A stretch of DNA of 30,300 nt from CAINVV01 sp964506325 (GTDB taxonomy: Bacteria > Bacteroidota > Bacteroidia > Bacteroidales > Prolixibacteraceae): positions 1-30,300 of the forward strand of contig CAZDLO010000043.1 in assembly GCA_964506325.1 (NCBI GenBank). Reading direction: 5' to 3'. The notes beneath the pieces were generated by a model. It did no database searches. It was given only the letters and a program-made list of their open reading frames with translations, and had not been told where the DNA came from. The position numbers and the translations under genes were made by a program. Of this stretch, positions 1-8,143 are shown piece after piece (the stretch's first letter is position 1; each line of letters starts with the position of its first letter).

Positions 1-47
1 ACCTTCTGATCCGTAGTCAGATGCTCTATCCATTAAGCTACGGGGCC
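1..47 (-). tRNA. tRNA-Arg (anticodon ACG), 3' part cut off by window start
   Basis: Read on the minus strand from 47 down, the sequence starts with the acceptor strand GGCCCCG, then TA, a D-arm (GCTT / GAGC around AATGGATA), an A, and an anticodon arm with stem TCTGA/TCAGA and loop CTACGGA. The loop places ACG at positions 34-36, which reads CGN arginine codons. The window ends in the variable region, so the T-arm and the 3' acceptor strand are outside. The only doubt is the unseen 3' half. Confidence 0.9.
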
Positions 48-590
48 ATTGGCGTGCAAACGCGGTGACAAAGAAAAGCATTTTTTTTGAATATTGAGAG
101 GTGGCCAGCGTTTTTTCTGATGAGCAGAGAGCAGGATGGGGCAGAGGGCAGAGGGCATGGAGTAGTGAGTGTCTTGTTGTCTTGTCCTGAAATGGGTTTA
201 CAAAAAGGTAGGCCACTACCCTGGACAGGCATTTATAAGTGGTACTGGAATGTTTCCGGAATTTGGGTTGTAACAGCTGAAATTCCTTTTATTTCGTTGC
301 CCTATTTCCAATGTGAAAGGCTCTTCTCTTTCGAACACAAATTCCACTTTCCCAATGTTTAGGTTATGTGAATTATGCTTATATTTAAAGTAAGGTTGAA
401 GTGGTTGAAGTTTGAAATTTTCTAATATTGGTTTGCCAAACAAAGGTGTTATGTTGCTGAACACGAATATCACAGTCCTGTATAATATACACATAATTGC
501 ATATTTCCTGTGACAGGGGAAGTGTTACGGTTGTGTCTGATTGGTATTGATACTGACGTTTATTAACTGTATTATTTAACCGCTTTCATT
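48..590. other. Intergenic region with short degenerate repeats, no convincing gene
   Basis: There are 543 bases between the tRNA and the first protein gene. At 124-160 there are degenerate heptamers (GCAGAGA, GCAGGAT, then two adjacent GCAGAGG), followed at 171-185 by a GTCTTGTT/GTCTTGTC pair. A 92-codon open frame on the minus strand (216-494) has no recognisable domain and no clear start signal, and I do not call it a gene. A TTG at 547-549 lies 20 nt before TATTATTT (570-577), a poor match to the Bacteroidota promoter ahead of the gene at 591. Confidence 0.5.
124..160. repeat. Degenerate heptamer repeat (GCAGAGG type)
   Basis: The units read GCAGAGA, GCAGGAT, a GGG interruption, GCAGAGG, GCAGAGG and a final GCATGG. 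Two adjacent units are identical and the others differ by one to three bases. The repeat is outside any gene. Its role is unknown; similar short direct repeats occur in other gaps of this window with different units. Confidence 0.5.
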
Positions 591-1352
591 ATGAGTAAGT
601 ACCTCTACTTGTCCATTACGCCGGAGGCATTGATCGCCTCTATGCTCCCTCCTGCCGAGTTCGGTGAGTACATGGCCACCGGAACCAAAAAGAGCAACAA
701 AGGTCAGATGATCTTTTTTGAGGTCGACCTGGAGCAGGTCAAAGATTTGGTCGATAACGACTATATCGAGACCAACTGTGTCCGTCATCCTGATGGTTCG
801 CCAAAGCATTCTGTCTACCTTTCTGTTTATCGTGTGCTTGAAACCGTTCCGATCAAGGCCCTAAAAAATTTGTACCTCACTACCGACAACGGTATTACAC
901 TGGAACTTACACCTACTCCGTATGACAGTTCCTGCCAGGAAAAGTCGACCCTCCATCTTTACCAGGAGTTATGCCCGGTATTGCCGCAGGTGGTAAGCGA
1001 CATGTGCCCTCCCTCATTTGTGAAAGCACTGACCGATGGTTCGCGCCAGTTTAAATTGCCCAAACTCTTCTTCGTTGAAATGAAACTGGGTGAACTGGCA
1101 GGGAATCCGGCCACAGGTTCTGCCGAGCACCTGCCTTACACGCATGTCAGTCATCTCAGGGATTGTCTCCTGGCCCTTTCCGGGTACGAGAAAAGAATGA
1201 AAACAGTGGTTCGTTCCTACAACGGTTCGTTGCTTTATCGTACTGTTGCTTCGGGATTCTATGTCGGGGCGAAAGATGAAATGATTTATTACCGTTATCC
1301 TTCCATGTCTGAACTGGAAGAGCTTAACTACGATTTTTTAGCAACACTTTAA
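591..1352 (+). CDS. Uncharacterised Bacteroidota protein
   Basis: This 253-aa open frame begins with ATG and is isolated, with 543 bases before and 438 bases after it. The protein shows no signal peptide, no membrane segment and no motif I can assign. It begins MSKYLYLSITPEALIASMLP and has alternating hydrophobic/charged stretches of a soluble cytoplasmic protein, with several cysteines that do not form a CxxC pattern. It resembles a class of conserved hypothetical proteins I associate with Bacteroidales genomes, but that is an impression and not a family assignment. The frame is open over its whole length and has codon use like its neighbours, so the gene is probably real. Function is unknown. 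Confidence 0.8.
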   Translation: MSKYLYLSITPEALIASMLPPAEFGEYMATGTKKSNKGQMIFFEVDLEQVKDLVDNDYIETNCVRHPDGSPKHSVYLSVYRVLETVPIKALKNLYLTTDNGITLELTPTPYDSSCQEKSTLHLYQELCPVLPQVVSDMCPPSFVKALTDGSRQFKLPKLFFVEMKLGELAGNPATGSAEHLPYTHVSHLRDCLLALSGYEKRMKTVVRSYNGSLLYRTVASGFYVGAKDEMIYYRYPSMSELEELNYDFLATL

Positions 1353-1579
1353 TTTCGAATCTTTTAAATTCTAATATCGTTGATTTTCGCAGCGAGGGTG
1401 GGCTCTATTTTTTTTGATTGCATTTTGGCGTTTATTGCTTTTTTATTTTTTGGACTTGGTTATGACCATCTTCTCCGAAAACCCTATTTCGTTTTCGCCG
1501 GTAATTTTTTTGGTGGATCGATATTCACTGTTGTAAACCTGAATTAACGGAAAACCTTTATTAACCCACCTCTGAAAAA

Positions 1580-1597
1580 ACAGTTTAGTTAAACTGT
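1580..1597. promoter_or_regulatory. Perfect inverted repeat ACAGTTTA-gt-TAAACTGT
   Basis: Two perfect 8-base arms are separated by two bases, about 190 bases ahead of feoB. It has the size and symmetry of a dimeric repressor site. Read on the minus strand it is followed by six T, so a hairpin terminator on that strand is an alternative, but no minus-strand gene lies nearby. Assignment to an iron regulator is a guess from location only. Confidence 0.35.
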
Positions 1598-1723
1598 GGA
1601 GGGTTCCATTCCTGCCCTCTGTTATTCAATAGATAAATAACAGTATTTGCGAATGAATTGACTAGCTTATTGGTATTTACATTTTTTACAGTTAACTCCT
1701 TGTAAAATAGTCAGGTTTCATGA

Positions 1724-1754
1724 TTGCCGCATTCTATAAAATAATCTATATTTG
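1724..1754 (+). promoter_or_regulatory. Bacteroidota-type promoter for feoB
   Basis: TTG at 1724-1726, a 20-base spacer, and TATATTTG at 1747-1754 match the Bacteroidota primary sigma consensus (-33 TTG, -7 TAnnTTTG) exactly. The expected transcription start is near 1758-1762, about 30 bases before the GTG start codon of feoB. Confidence 0.7.
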
Positions 1755-1790
1755 CACTCTATTTATAATTATTCTTAATAAAAATAAAGA

Positions 1791-4205
1791 GTGCGGTTAT
1801 CTGAGGTAGGCGAAAGCAGAACGGTGGTCATATCCAAGGTCTTGGGACACGGATCGTTCCGGAGGAGAATTTCAGAAATGGGATTTATCGCCGGGAAAGA
1901 GGTGTCTGTGATGAAGAATGCCCCGTTCAAGGATCCCGTTGAATACCGCCTGATGGGATATAATGTCTCGCTGCGCCGCGTGGAAGCAAGCCTTATTGAG
2001 GTTGTTACACCAGAAGAGGCTCTTTTGCTCCATGCTCACTCCTATGATGGCACCATCGATCTGGAGGAGATGAAAATTTCGGCCAGGGAGAAGGGGCGAA
2101 TGATTAGTATTGCCCTGGTGGGAAACCCCAATTGCGGGAAAACGACCTTGTTTAACCGGCTGACCAATTCCAAGGAACACGTCGGAAACTACAGCGGGGT
2201 TACGGTAGGAGCTACAAAATCAACTCTTTCGAAAAACGGGTATCATTTTGATCTTACCGACCTTCCCGGTACCTATTCTTTAACCAGTTATACGCCTGAA
2301 GAACTTTACACCCGCAATTTCATCCTGCAGGAGATGCCTGATATTGTTGTCAATGTGGTTGACGCTTCCAACCTGGAGCGTAACCTGTTTCTGACAACCC
2401 AGCTCATCGATATGGATATCAAGGTGGTGATTGCGCTAAACATGTACGACGACCTGATGGAGAGCGGTGCCAGGCTGAAGCTGAAAAAGCTCGGAAAACT
2501 TACAGGCATCCCGGTGGTTCCAACAACGGCAAGCAGCGGGGAAGGGCTGGAGCAGTTGCTGGAAAAGCTGATCGATGTGTATGAGGACCGCGATCCTATT
2601 GTCAGGCATATCCACATCAATTATGGCGAAGAGATGGAGAAGTCCATCGACCGTATCCGGAAGGAAATCAAGAAGGATAAACCCCTGACTGCTACTTTTT
2701 CATCCCGTTACCTTGCCATCCGGCTGATTGACAAGGATCCGGAAGCGCTGAAAGTACTGGAGTCCTCGTCAAATTATCAGTCAATCAGAGAGGTTGCCGG
2801 CTTCGAAATCGGCAGGCTTGAATCACGGTTGGATGACGAAAGCTCACAGCTTATCACAGACGCAAAGTATGGTTTCATTGCCGGTGCGCTGAAGGAATGT
2901 TATATGCCTGGGGTGATGAACAGGATGATTGCCACGGAGAAGATCGATAAGGTAATGACTGATAAATTTGTCGGTTTTCCCATCTTCCTGGGTCTGATGT
3001 TTTTAACTTTCTATGCCACCTTTGCTCTTGGGGCCTTTCCTTCAGAATGGATGATGAAAAGCATCACACTGTTGTCGAGGGGACTGGAGGGCTGGATGAA
3101 CAATGGGATGCTCAAGGATTTGCTGATTGACGGCATTATCCGCGGACTTGGCAGTGTGATTGTCTTTATGCCCAATATCCTGATACTTTTCTTCTTTATT
3201 TCCCTGATGGAGGATACCGGTTACATGGCAAGGGCTGCGTTCATTATGGATAAGCTGATGCACAAACTTGGACTGCATGGCCGGTCCTTTATCCCAATGG
3301 TGATGGGATTCGGCTGTAACGTGCCGGCCATTATGGCTACACGCACCATCCGAAACCGGGGAGACCGGCTACTTACCATGATGATTATCCCGTTTATGTC
3401 ATGTTCGGCCAGGTTGCCGGTTTATGTTGTTCTGATTTCGGCCTTCTTTCCGGTCTATCCAGCCCTGGTATTTATTGGAATCTACCTGCTGGGCATAGCA
3501 GTTGCCATTCTGTTCTCCAAAGTTCTTAACCGGACCGTCTTCAAGAGGAAGGAGACACCGTTTGTCATGGAACTCCCACCTTACCGGATGCCGGTGATGA
3601 AAAACACCCTCCTTCATATGTGGGACAAGGCCAGCCAGTACCTCAGAAAGATCGGAGGGACCATACTTATTGCTGTTGTATTGATCTGGGCACTTGAATA
3701 TTTCCCCCGAAATGGTCAGGATGCAACAGGTGTGCCAGCTTCTGAAAATGCCCTTCCCACGGTAAAGAAGGTCTCGCAAATGGAGCAATCCTACCTTGGA
3801 AGAATCGGTCATGCCATTGAACCGGTTATAAGGCCCCTGGGATTCGACTGGAAAATGGGAGTCAGCCTGATTGCCGGCATTCCGGCCAAAGAGGTGGTAA
3901 TCGGTACCATGGCAGTGTTGTATGGAACTGAGAATAATCAGCATAAAAACGAATTGTTGCAGACCAGCTTACAGCGTCAGGTATACGAAACCGGTCCGAA
4001 AACAGGTGAGCCTGTATTCAACCAGGCTGTTGCTCTCGCTTTCCTGGTCTTTGTATTGCTCTATTTTCCCTGTATTGCAGTGATAGCATCCATTAAAAGA
4101 GAGTCGGGGAGCTGGAAATATGCCATTTTCACGGTTGTTTATACCACTGCTGCCGCCTGGATTGGGGCATTTCTTACCTACAACATCACTTTATACTTTA
4201 TATGA
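1791..4205 (+). CDS. feoB: FeoA-FeoB fusion, ferrous iron transporter
   Basis: The 804-aa protein imports Fe(II) across the inner membrane with a GTP-binding domain. Residues 1-75 form a FeoA-type SH3-like domain. The G domain follows with G1 GNPNCGKT (111-118), G3 DLPG (157-160) and G4 NMYD (217-220). From about residue 390 there are multiple hydrophobic segments with the Gate motifs of FeoB (for example GFGCNVPAIMATR and the related SLIAGIPAKEVVIGTM). FeoA fused to FeoB is common in Bacteroidota. The start is GTG because an in-frame TAA lies at 1785-1787, two codons upstream, and later starts would cut FeoA. The gene has its own promoter and its stop overlaps the next start by 4 bp (ATGA), which suggests coupled translation. 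Confidence 0.97.
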   Translation: MRLSEVGESRTVVISKVLGHGSFRRRISEMGFIAGKEVSVMKNAPFKDPVEYRLMGYNVSLRRVEASLIEVVTPEEALLLHAHSYDGTIDLEEMKISAREKGRMISIALVGNPNCGKTTLFNRLTNSKEHVGNYSGVTVGATKSTLSKNGYHFDLTDLPGTYSLTSYTPEELYTRNFILQEMPDIVVNVVDASNLERNLFLTTQLIDMDIKVVIALNMYDDLMESGARLKLKKLGKLTGIPVVPTTASSGEGLEQLLEKLIDVYEDRDPIVRHIHINYGEEMEKSIDRIRKEIKKDKPLTATFSSRYLAIRLIDKDPEALKVLESSSNYQSIREVAGFEIGRLESRLDDESSQLITDAKYGFIAGALKECYMPGVMNRMIATEKIDKVMTDKFVGFPIFLGLMFLTFYATFALGAFPSEWMMKSITLLSRGLEGWMNNGMLKDLLIDGIIRGLGSVIVFMPNILILFFFISLMEDTGYMARAAFIMDKLMHKLGLHGRSFIPMVMGFGCNVPAIMATRTIRNRGDRLLTMMIIPFMSCSARLPVYVVLISAFFPVYPALVFIGIYLLGIAVAILFSKVLNRTVFKRKETPFVMELPPYRMPVMKNTLLHMWDKASQYLRKIGGTILIAVVLIWALEYFPRNGQDATGVPASENALPTVKKVSQMEQSYLGRIGHAIEPVIRPLGFDWKMGVSLIAGIPAKEVVIGTMAVLYGTENNQHKNELLQTSLQRQVYETGPKTGEPVFNQAVALAFLVFVLLYFPCIAVIASIKRESGSWKYAIFTVVYTTAAAWIGAFLTYNITLYFI

Positions 4206-4381
4206 CCCTTGTCATGCAGGATATTATTGTTTACATCGTTATAGCGGCAGCAGTAGTTATTGTCGGATACAGGGCTTACCTGGAAATCCGCAGCATCAGC
4301 CATCCGGATCCTTGCGGAGGTTGCGGAAAATCCTGTGAGGGATGCCCCATACAGCCCGGGAAAGCGAAAAACAAACCATAA
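4202..4381 (+). CDS. FeoB-associated Cys-rich membrane protein
   Basis: A 59-aa protein starts at ATG 4202 inside the feoB stop codon (ATGA overlap). It has one N-terminal membrane segment (about residues 7-24), then RAYLEIRSI, then a cysteine cluster C38-x2-C41-x3-C45-x2-C48, and a basic tail. This matches the small FeoB-associated Cys-rich family (FeoC-like position, but not FeoC). The family is known by its location after feoB; its biochemical role is not established. The cysteines could bind iron or a metal near the cytoplasmic side of the transporter. A longer overlapping frame (4120-4338) covers most of the same bases but has no family features. Confidence 0.9.
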   Translation: MTLVMQDIIVYIVIAAAVVIVGYRAYLEIRSISHPDPCGGCGKSCEGCPIQPGKAKNKP

Positions 4382-4454
4382 AATTTGGTGGCAATCTGTC
4401 TGAAAGCTGTACAGCGGGAAGGTTAAGCCGGAATATTAGTAATTTTACCCCGGC

Positions 4455-4464
4455 CCTTGCAAGG
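4455..4464. promoter_or_regulatory. Perfect 10-bp palindrome CCTTGCAAGG before the MFS gene
   Basis: The palindrome lies 34 bases before the transporter start, next to TAATTTTA (4440-4447), which is one base away from a -7 element but lacks an upstream TTG. It could be an operator. Ten-base palindromes also arise by chance, so this is weak. Confidence 0.25.
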
Positions 4465-4497
4465 CCATAAATAACCGCAAATAACTCATCATGGCTC

Positions 4498-5751
4498 ATG
4501 CATAAGTTTTTTTCAAAGGATGCTTTTAAAGTGATGCACCAACGGGATTTCAGGTTGTTCATGGCTTACCGGCTGATACTTACCTCGGCCACCCTGATGC
4601 AATCGGTGGTTGTAGGCTGGCTTTTATACAATATCACCAAAAGTGTCCTTTCATTGGGGATGATCGGGCTGACCGAGGTAATACCACAGGTCAGCATTGC
4701 CCTTTTCGCCGGTCATTTTGTGGATATTTGGGACCGTAAAAGAATTATTTTTTACACAACGTTTTTATTGCTGCTGGGGTCTGCCATCCTGGTTGTTTAC
4801 AGCATTCCATCGTTCGGTTTTCATGAGACAGCAGGGGTCTGGCCTATCTATGTTACAATTTTTCTGACCGGACTGACACGCGGCATACTGATGCCGGCGC
4901 ACACTGCCTTGCTTGGGCAGCTGGTTCCCCGAAAGCTGCTTACAGGAGCCGCTACCTGGAGTGGTACCATGTGGCAGGTGGGGGCAGTTACCGGTCCCGC
5001 ACTGGGTGGATTGGTCTATGGCTTTTTTGGTGTGCTGCCTGCCCTGGTGCTTGTACTTGCCTTGTATTTAATCTGTACTTCCTTGCTTTTATTTATCAAG
5101 AGTCCGGGTAAAGTTGTTATTTCGGAAGGAAGCACTGAAGGGATATTTGCCAGGATGAAAGAGGGGATTCACTATGTTTTCAACAACCAGATCCTTCTTG
5201 GTGCTTTCACCCTGGACATGTTTGCGGTTCTTTTTGGCGGAGCAGTGGCCATGCTGCCGGTTTTTGCCTCGGATGTGCTGAAAGTCGGTCCGGAAGGGCT
5301 GGGAATTTTAAGAGCTTGTCCGGCCATCGGAGCGATCCTAATGTCTGTTGTGCTGACGTTTTATCCTCCTGTGAAACGTTCGGGGCATTTGCTGCTGTTC
5401 AGTATTGTCGGTTTTGGAGTGAGTATGATAGTTTTTGCCTTGTCAAAAAACTTTTTTCTTTCCGCTTTCGTTCTTTTTTTAAGCGGAGCATTTGATGATG
5501 TTAGCGTGGTGATCAGGGCAAGCATCCTCCAGATTTTCACTTCGGACGAAATGAAGGGACGTGTTGCTGCCGTGAACAGCATTTTTATCGGTTCTTCCAA
5601 TGAACTTGGAGCTTTTGAATCGGGCGTCGCTGCAAGTGCCATGGGTTTGATACCCTCCGTAGTTTTTGGAGGTGTAATGACCCTGTTGGTGGTATCAATT
5701 GCCGCTGTCAAGTCGCCGGCACTGAGAGCCCTTTCACTCAGCATTCATTAG
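4498..5751 (+). CDS. MFS transporter
   Basis: This 417-aa protein has about twelve hydrophobic segments and the loop 2-3 signature of the major facilitator superfamily in the form GHFVDIWDRKRII (about residues 74-86). A second half-signature region lies around residues 215-300. Overall shape fits the EntS/MFS_3 type group that exports siderophores, lipids or drugs by proton antiport. The start is ATG 4498; the ATG at 4491 runs into a stop after four codons. It follows the iron-uptake pair by 116 bases, so a link with iron or siderophore handling is possible, but substrate cannot be read from the sequence. Confidence 0.9.
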   Translation: MHKFFSKDAFKVMHQRDFRLFMAYRLILTSATLMQSVVVGWLLYNITKSVLSLGMIGLTEVIPQVSIALFAGHFVDIWDRKRIIFYTTFLLLLGSAILVVYSIPSFGFHETAGVWPIYVTIFLTGLTRGILMPAHTALLGQLVPRKLLTGAATWSGTMWQVGAVTGPALGGLVYGFFGVLPALVLVLALYLICTSLLLFIKSPGKVVISEGSTEGIFARMKEGIHYVFNNQILLGAFTLDMFAVLFGGAVAMLPVFASDVLKVGPEGLGILRACPAIGAILMSVVLTFYPPVKRSGHLLLFSIVGFGVSMIVFALSKNFFLSAFVLFLSGAFDDVSVVIRASILQIFTSDEMKGRVAAVNSIFIGSSNELGAFESGVAASAMGLIPSVVFGGVMTLLVVSIAAVKSPALRALSLSIH

Positions 5752-5773
5752 GAGGTGGTTTTTCGGGATCTTT

Positions 5774-5812
5774 ACCGCAAAGGTCGCAAAGCAGGGGCAA
5801 AGTGCACAAAGC
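5774..5812. repeat. Short tandem repeat of GCAAAG type
   Basis: The units CGCAAAGG, TCGCAAAGC, GGGCAAAGT and CACAAAGC follow each other in the gap between two convergent genes. Two or three bases vary per unit. Repeats of this kind are familiar from Bacteroidota intergenic DNA. Just downstream, CCGGTAT (5838-5844) and ATACCGG (5873-5879) form a 7-bp inverted repeat that could act as a weak bidirectional hairpin. Confidence 0.5.
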
Positions 5813-5891
5813 TTAAAAACTGACAACAGGCACTCTGCCGGTATTCCTGGCGAACCCTGCGGTAAACAATCGATACCGGGTCACTACCACC

Positions 5892-7052
5892 TTAAAGCTG
5901 CAGTCTCAGGACCTCGGCAACCTGGTCAATGGTCAGATCCCCGCGTTCGCCAAGTCCCCTGATTCCTCTTTGGGTAAACCTGTCACAAACCACCTGTATG
6001 AACTCCTCCCCGACATTGTAGGCTGAGAGCCTTGTAGGTATTCCAACTGACTCGAAGAAACTGACGGTTTGACTGATGGCAGCATCGATTCTTTCTTCCT
6101 CCGTGCCGGTTTTAATCCCCCAGATGCGCTCTCCGTATTGCAACAGTTTCTCCCTTTTGCTCTCGCGTTTGACCTGCATAATTCCCGGCAGCACAATGGC
6201 AAGGGTTTGTGCATGGTCGATGTTATGGAAGGCGGTAAGTTCATGGCCAATCATATGTGTGGCCCAATCCTGCGGAACGCCAACACCTATCAGGCCATTC
6301 AGGGCCATGGTGGCTGCCCACATGTAGTTGGCGGCTGCATCATAGTCGCTGCGGTTGGCCAGGGCTTTTGGACCTTCCTCCACCAGGGTAAGAAGTATGG
6401 ATTCGGCAAAACGATCCTGGATTGGAGAGTTGACCGGGTATGTAAGGTACTGTTCAATCACGTGTACAAATGCATCTGCCACACCATTGGCCACCTGCTT
6501 GTCGGGGAGTGAAAATACTGCTTCAGGATCAAGGATTGAAAATTTGGGCATCACAGCGGGTGAAGCAAATGCCATTTTTTCAAGGGTGGAAAACTTAGTG
6601 ACAACCGCCGTTCCATTCATTTCTGAGCCGGTTGCGGGAAGTGTAAGTACACTTCCAAGCGGAACTGCCTTCGAGGCAAGCAGTGATCTGTTGGCCAGGA
6701 ATTCCCAGGGATCGGCTCCATCCCAAAGTGCAGCTGCGGCAATGAATTTAACCCCGTCAAGTACGGAGCCACCACCAACTGCAAGAATAAAGCCTACATT
6801 TTCCCTTTTGACAATTTCCACTGCCTTCATCAGCGTCTCATAGTGCGGATTGGGCTCGATACCACCAAATTCAACAAGGTCATATCCAGGCAGGGCATCA
6901 ATTACTTGCTGATAGATGCCATTTTTGAAAATACTGCCTCCACCGTAGGCAAGCATCACTTTTGTGTCGTTGGGAACAAGTTTGCTGAGTTTTTTTATCT
7001 GTCCCCGCCCGAAGACAATTTTTACAGGGTTGAAGAATTCAAAGTTTTGCAT
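5892..7052 (-). CDS. yqhD: NADPH-dependent iron-containing alcohol/aldehyde reductase, YqhD type
   Basis: The 386-aa protein is a group III (iron-type) alcohol dehydrogenase and lines up end to end with E. coli YqhD (387 aa). Shared blocks include FGGIEPNP (62-69), AVGGGSVLDG (91-100), LTLPATGSE (137-144) and NGLIGVGVPQDWATHM. The metal ligands D193, H197, H266 and H280 correspond to YqhD D194, H198, H267 and H281, and the GGGS (37-40) and GGGSVLD (94-99) motifs bind NADPH. The family reduces short-chain and reactive aldehydes and butanal-type substrates in the cytoplasm. Here it may dispose of reducing power in fermentation or detoxify aldehydes. It follows the AraD-like gene by 170 bases on the same strand, so a shared transcript is possible but not shown. 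Confidence 0.93.
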   Translation of the reverse strand: MQNFEFFNPVKIVFGRGQIKKLSKLVPNDTKVMLAYGGGSIFKNGIYQQVIDALPGYDLVEFGGIEPNPHYETLMKAVEIVKRENVGFILAVGGGSVLDGVKFIAAAALWDGADPWEFLANRSLLASKAVPLGSVLTLPATGSEMNGTAVVTKFSTLEKMAFASPAVMPKFSILDPEAVFSLPDKQVANGVADAFVHVIEQYLTYPVNSPIQDRFAESILLTLVEEGPKALANRSDYDAAANYMWAATMALNGLIGVGVPQDWATHMIGHELTAFHNIDHAQTLAIVLPGIMQVKRESKREKLLQYGERIWGIKTGTEEERIDAAISQTVSFFESVGIPTRLSAYNVGEEFIQVVCDRFTQRGIRGLGERGDLTIDQVAEVLRLQL

Positions 7053-7222
7053 AGGATTTAATTGAATGACCTTAATATTTTTGTTGAAATAATGATATAT
7101 ATGATTCTGTCTGAATGTTCATGTTTCAGAAATTCAAGTATATAGCAACAGGTGACTTGTGGTTCACCATCCTTGCAATTTACTCAAAGCAAAAGAAAAA
7201 GTTTCAGGCAGCAAAGAAAAAT

Positions 7223-7885
7223 TCAGGATTCAAAAAAATAGCGGTCGAGGAATTTTTTCTCCAGGGCATTCACCGGGTTTAGCTGGCGTGTCCGGTATGC
7301 CATCCGGGCAACTTTTTCCAGTACGACAGTATGGTCAAATGCGTTCTGCACCTCTTTTCCCCAGCAAAATGGACCATGGCCATGGACCAGGATACCAGGA
7401 ATCCTCATGGGATCCAGTCCCCTTGAATTAAAGGTTTCAACAATTATTTTGCCTGTTTCAGTCTCAATATTTCCCTCCGTTTGTTGCGTGGAAAGAGGCT
7501 TGGTACAGGGAATTTCTCCGTTGAAAAAATTGGCATGGGTTATTCCAAGGGGAGGAATGCCAAGTCCGGCTTGCGCCCAGCAACTTGCATATTCCGAATG
7601 GGAATGCATGATGGAACCAATCAGCGGGAAATGCTGGTATAGAATAAGATGAGTATTTGTGTCTGAGGAAGGCCTGAGATCACCAGATATAATATTGCCT
7701 TTCAAGTCAACTACGACCATATCCCCCGGCACCATCTCATCATAGGATATACCCGATGGCTTGATTACAACCAGTCCATTTTTACGGTCAATAGCGCTAA
7801 CGTTTCCCCAGGTATATATCACCAGGCCTTGTTCCAGAAGTTTCAGGCTGGCTTTGTATACCTGGTGTTTTAAATTCTCAAGCAT
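7223..7885 (-). CDS. AraD-like class II aldolase/epimerase family protein lacking epimerase acid/base residues
   Basis: The 220-aa protein aligns closely with L-ribulose-5-phosphate 4-epimerase (E. coli AraD, 231 aa): TWGNVSAID (25-33), IKPSGISYDEM (41-51), SSDTNTH (73-79), HSHSEYASCWAQAG and LVHGHGPFCWGK. The zinc ligands H94, H96 and H170 are present. However, AraD Asp120 is Asn119 here, AraD His218 aligns with Tyr215, and the C-terminal tail with AraD Tyr229 is missing because the protein ends at LDRYFFES. Asp120 and Tyr229 are the acid/base pair proposed for the epimerase. The zinc site would still support retro-aldol chemistry, so a sugar-phosphate aldolase or another sugar acid enzyme is possible. 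No araA or araB is nearby. Reading into the other frames after the stop does not restore the tail, so this is not a simple frameshift. Confidence 0.85.
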   Translation of the reverse strand: MLENLKHQVYKASLKLLEQGLVIYTWGNVSAIDRKNGLVVIKPSGISYDEMVPGDMVVVDLKGNIISGDLRPSSDTNTHLILYQHFPLIGSIMHSHSEYASCWAQAGLGIPPLGITHANFFNGEIPCTKPLSTQQTEGNIETETGKIIVETFNSRGLDPMRIPGILVHGHGPFCWGKEVQNAFDHTVVLEKVARMAYRTRQLNPVNALEKKFLDRYFFES

Positions 7886-7980
7886 GTTTTGTTGTATATA
7901 GATTTCAGAACCAAAAATCGTAATTTAATTTTAAATTATAAGTAATATGGTGAAATAAATTATAAAAAGGAAATAAATAA

Positions 7981-8019
7981 TTTGAAAATTTGAAAATTTG
8001 AAAATGTGAAAATTTCGAA
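7981..8019. repeat. Tandem repeat of TTTGAAAA, four units
   Basis: Three exact 8-base units (7981-7988, 7989-7996, 7997-8004), a fourth with one change (TGTGAAAA, 8005-8012) and a partial fifth (TTTCGAA). It lies about 60 bases ahead of the -7 element of the DUF4251 gene and may vary in copy number by slippage. It is too short and gap-free to be a CRISPR array. Confidence 0.85.
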
Positions 8020-8081
8020 TTGTCAGGTTTTTTAGGTTTGCTGCAAAGCTTTCCTTACTTACGTTTACCGGGATTTTGTTG

Positions 8082-8089
8082 TAACTTTG
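8082..8089 (+). promoter_or_regulatory. Candidate -7 element TAACTTTG for the DUF4251 gene
   Basis: TAACTTTG fits TAnnTTTG exactly and lies 54 bases before the chosen ATG, so transcription would begin near 8094. No clear TTG is seen 19-21 bases upstream, so only half of the promoter is supported. Confidence 0.45.
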
Positions 8090-8143
8090 TTAATTGTGGG
8101 TTCGGCAGTTGCATTAATCAGTCATTTCATCAAACCGCAAAAA

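Larger units (their letters stand above)
1353..1790. other. Intergenic region upstream of feoB with promoter and palindromes
   Basis: This 438-base gap contains a run of eight T at 1408-1415 after a weak GAG/CTC stem (possible weak terminator of the preceding gene), a perfect 8-bp inverted repeat at 1580-1597, a good Bacteroidota promoter at 1724-1754, and an inverted repeat that reaches into the feoB start codon (1754-1760 with 1788-1794). No open frame of note is seen. Confidence 0.5.

Noticed and set aside
216..494. 92-codon minus-strand open frame after the tRNA
   Set aside because: No domain, no clear start signal and a composition rich in Asn, Pro and Phe as in AT-rich non-coding DNA; conservation could change this view.
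3399..3944. 181-codon minus-strand open frame
   Set aside because: Antisense to the membrane part of feoB; composition and lack of motifs mark it as a shadow.
4120..4338. 72-codon plus-strand frame at the end of feoB
   Set aside because: It overlaps both feoB and the 59-aa Cys-rich protein in another frame; the Cys-rich protein has the family features and the ATGA coupling.
7981..8019. CRISPR-like array
   Set aside because: Units are 8 bases with no spacers and no cas genes are near; it is a simple tandem repeat.
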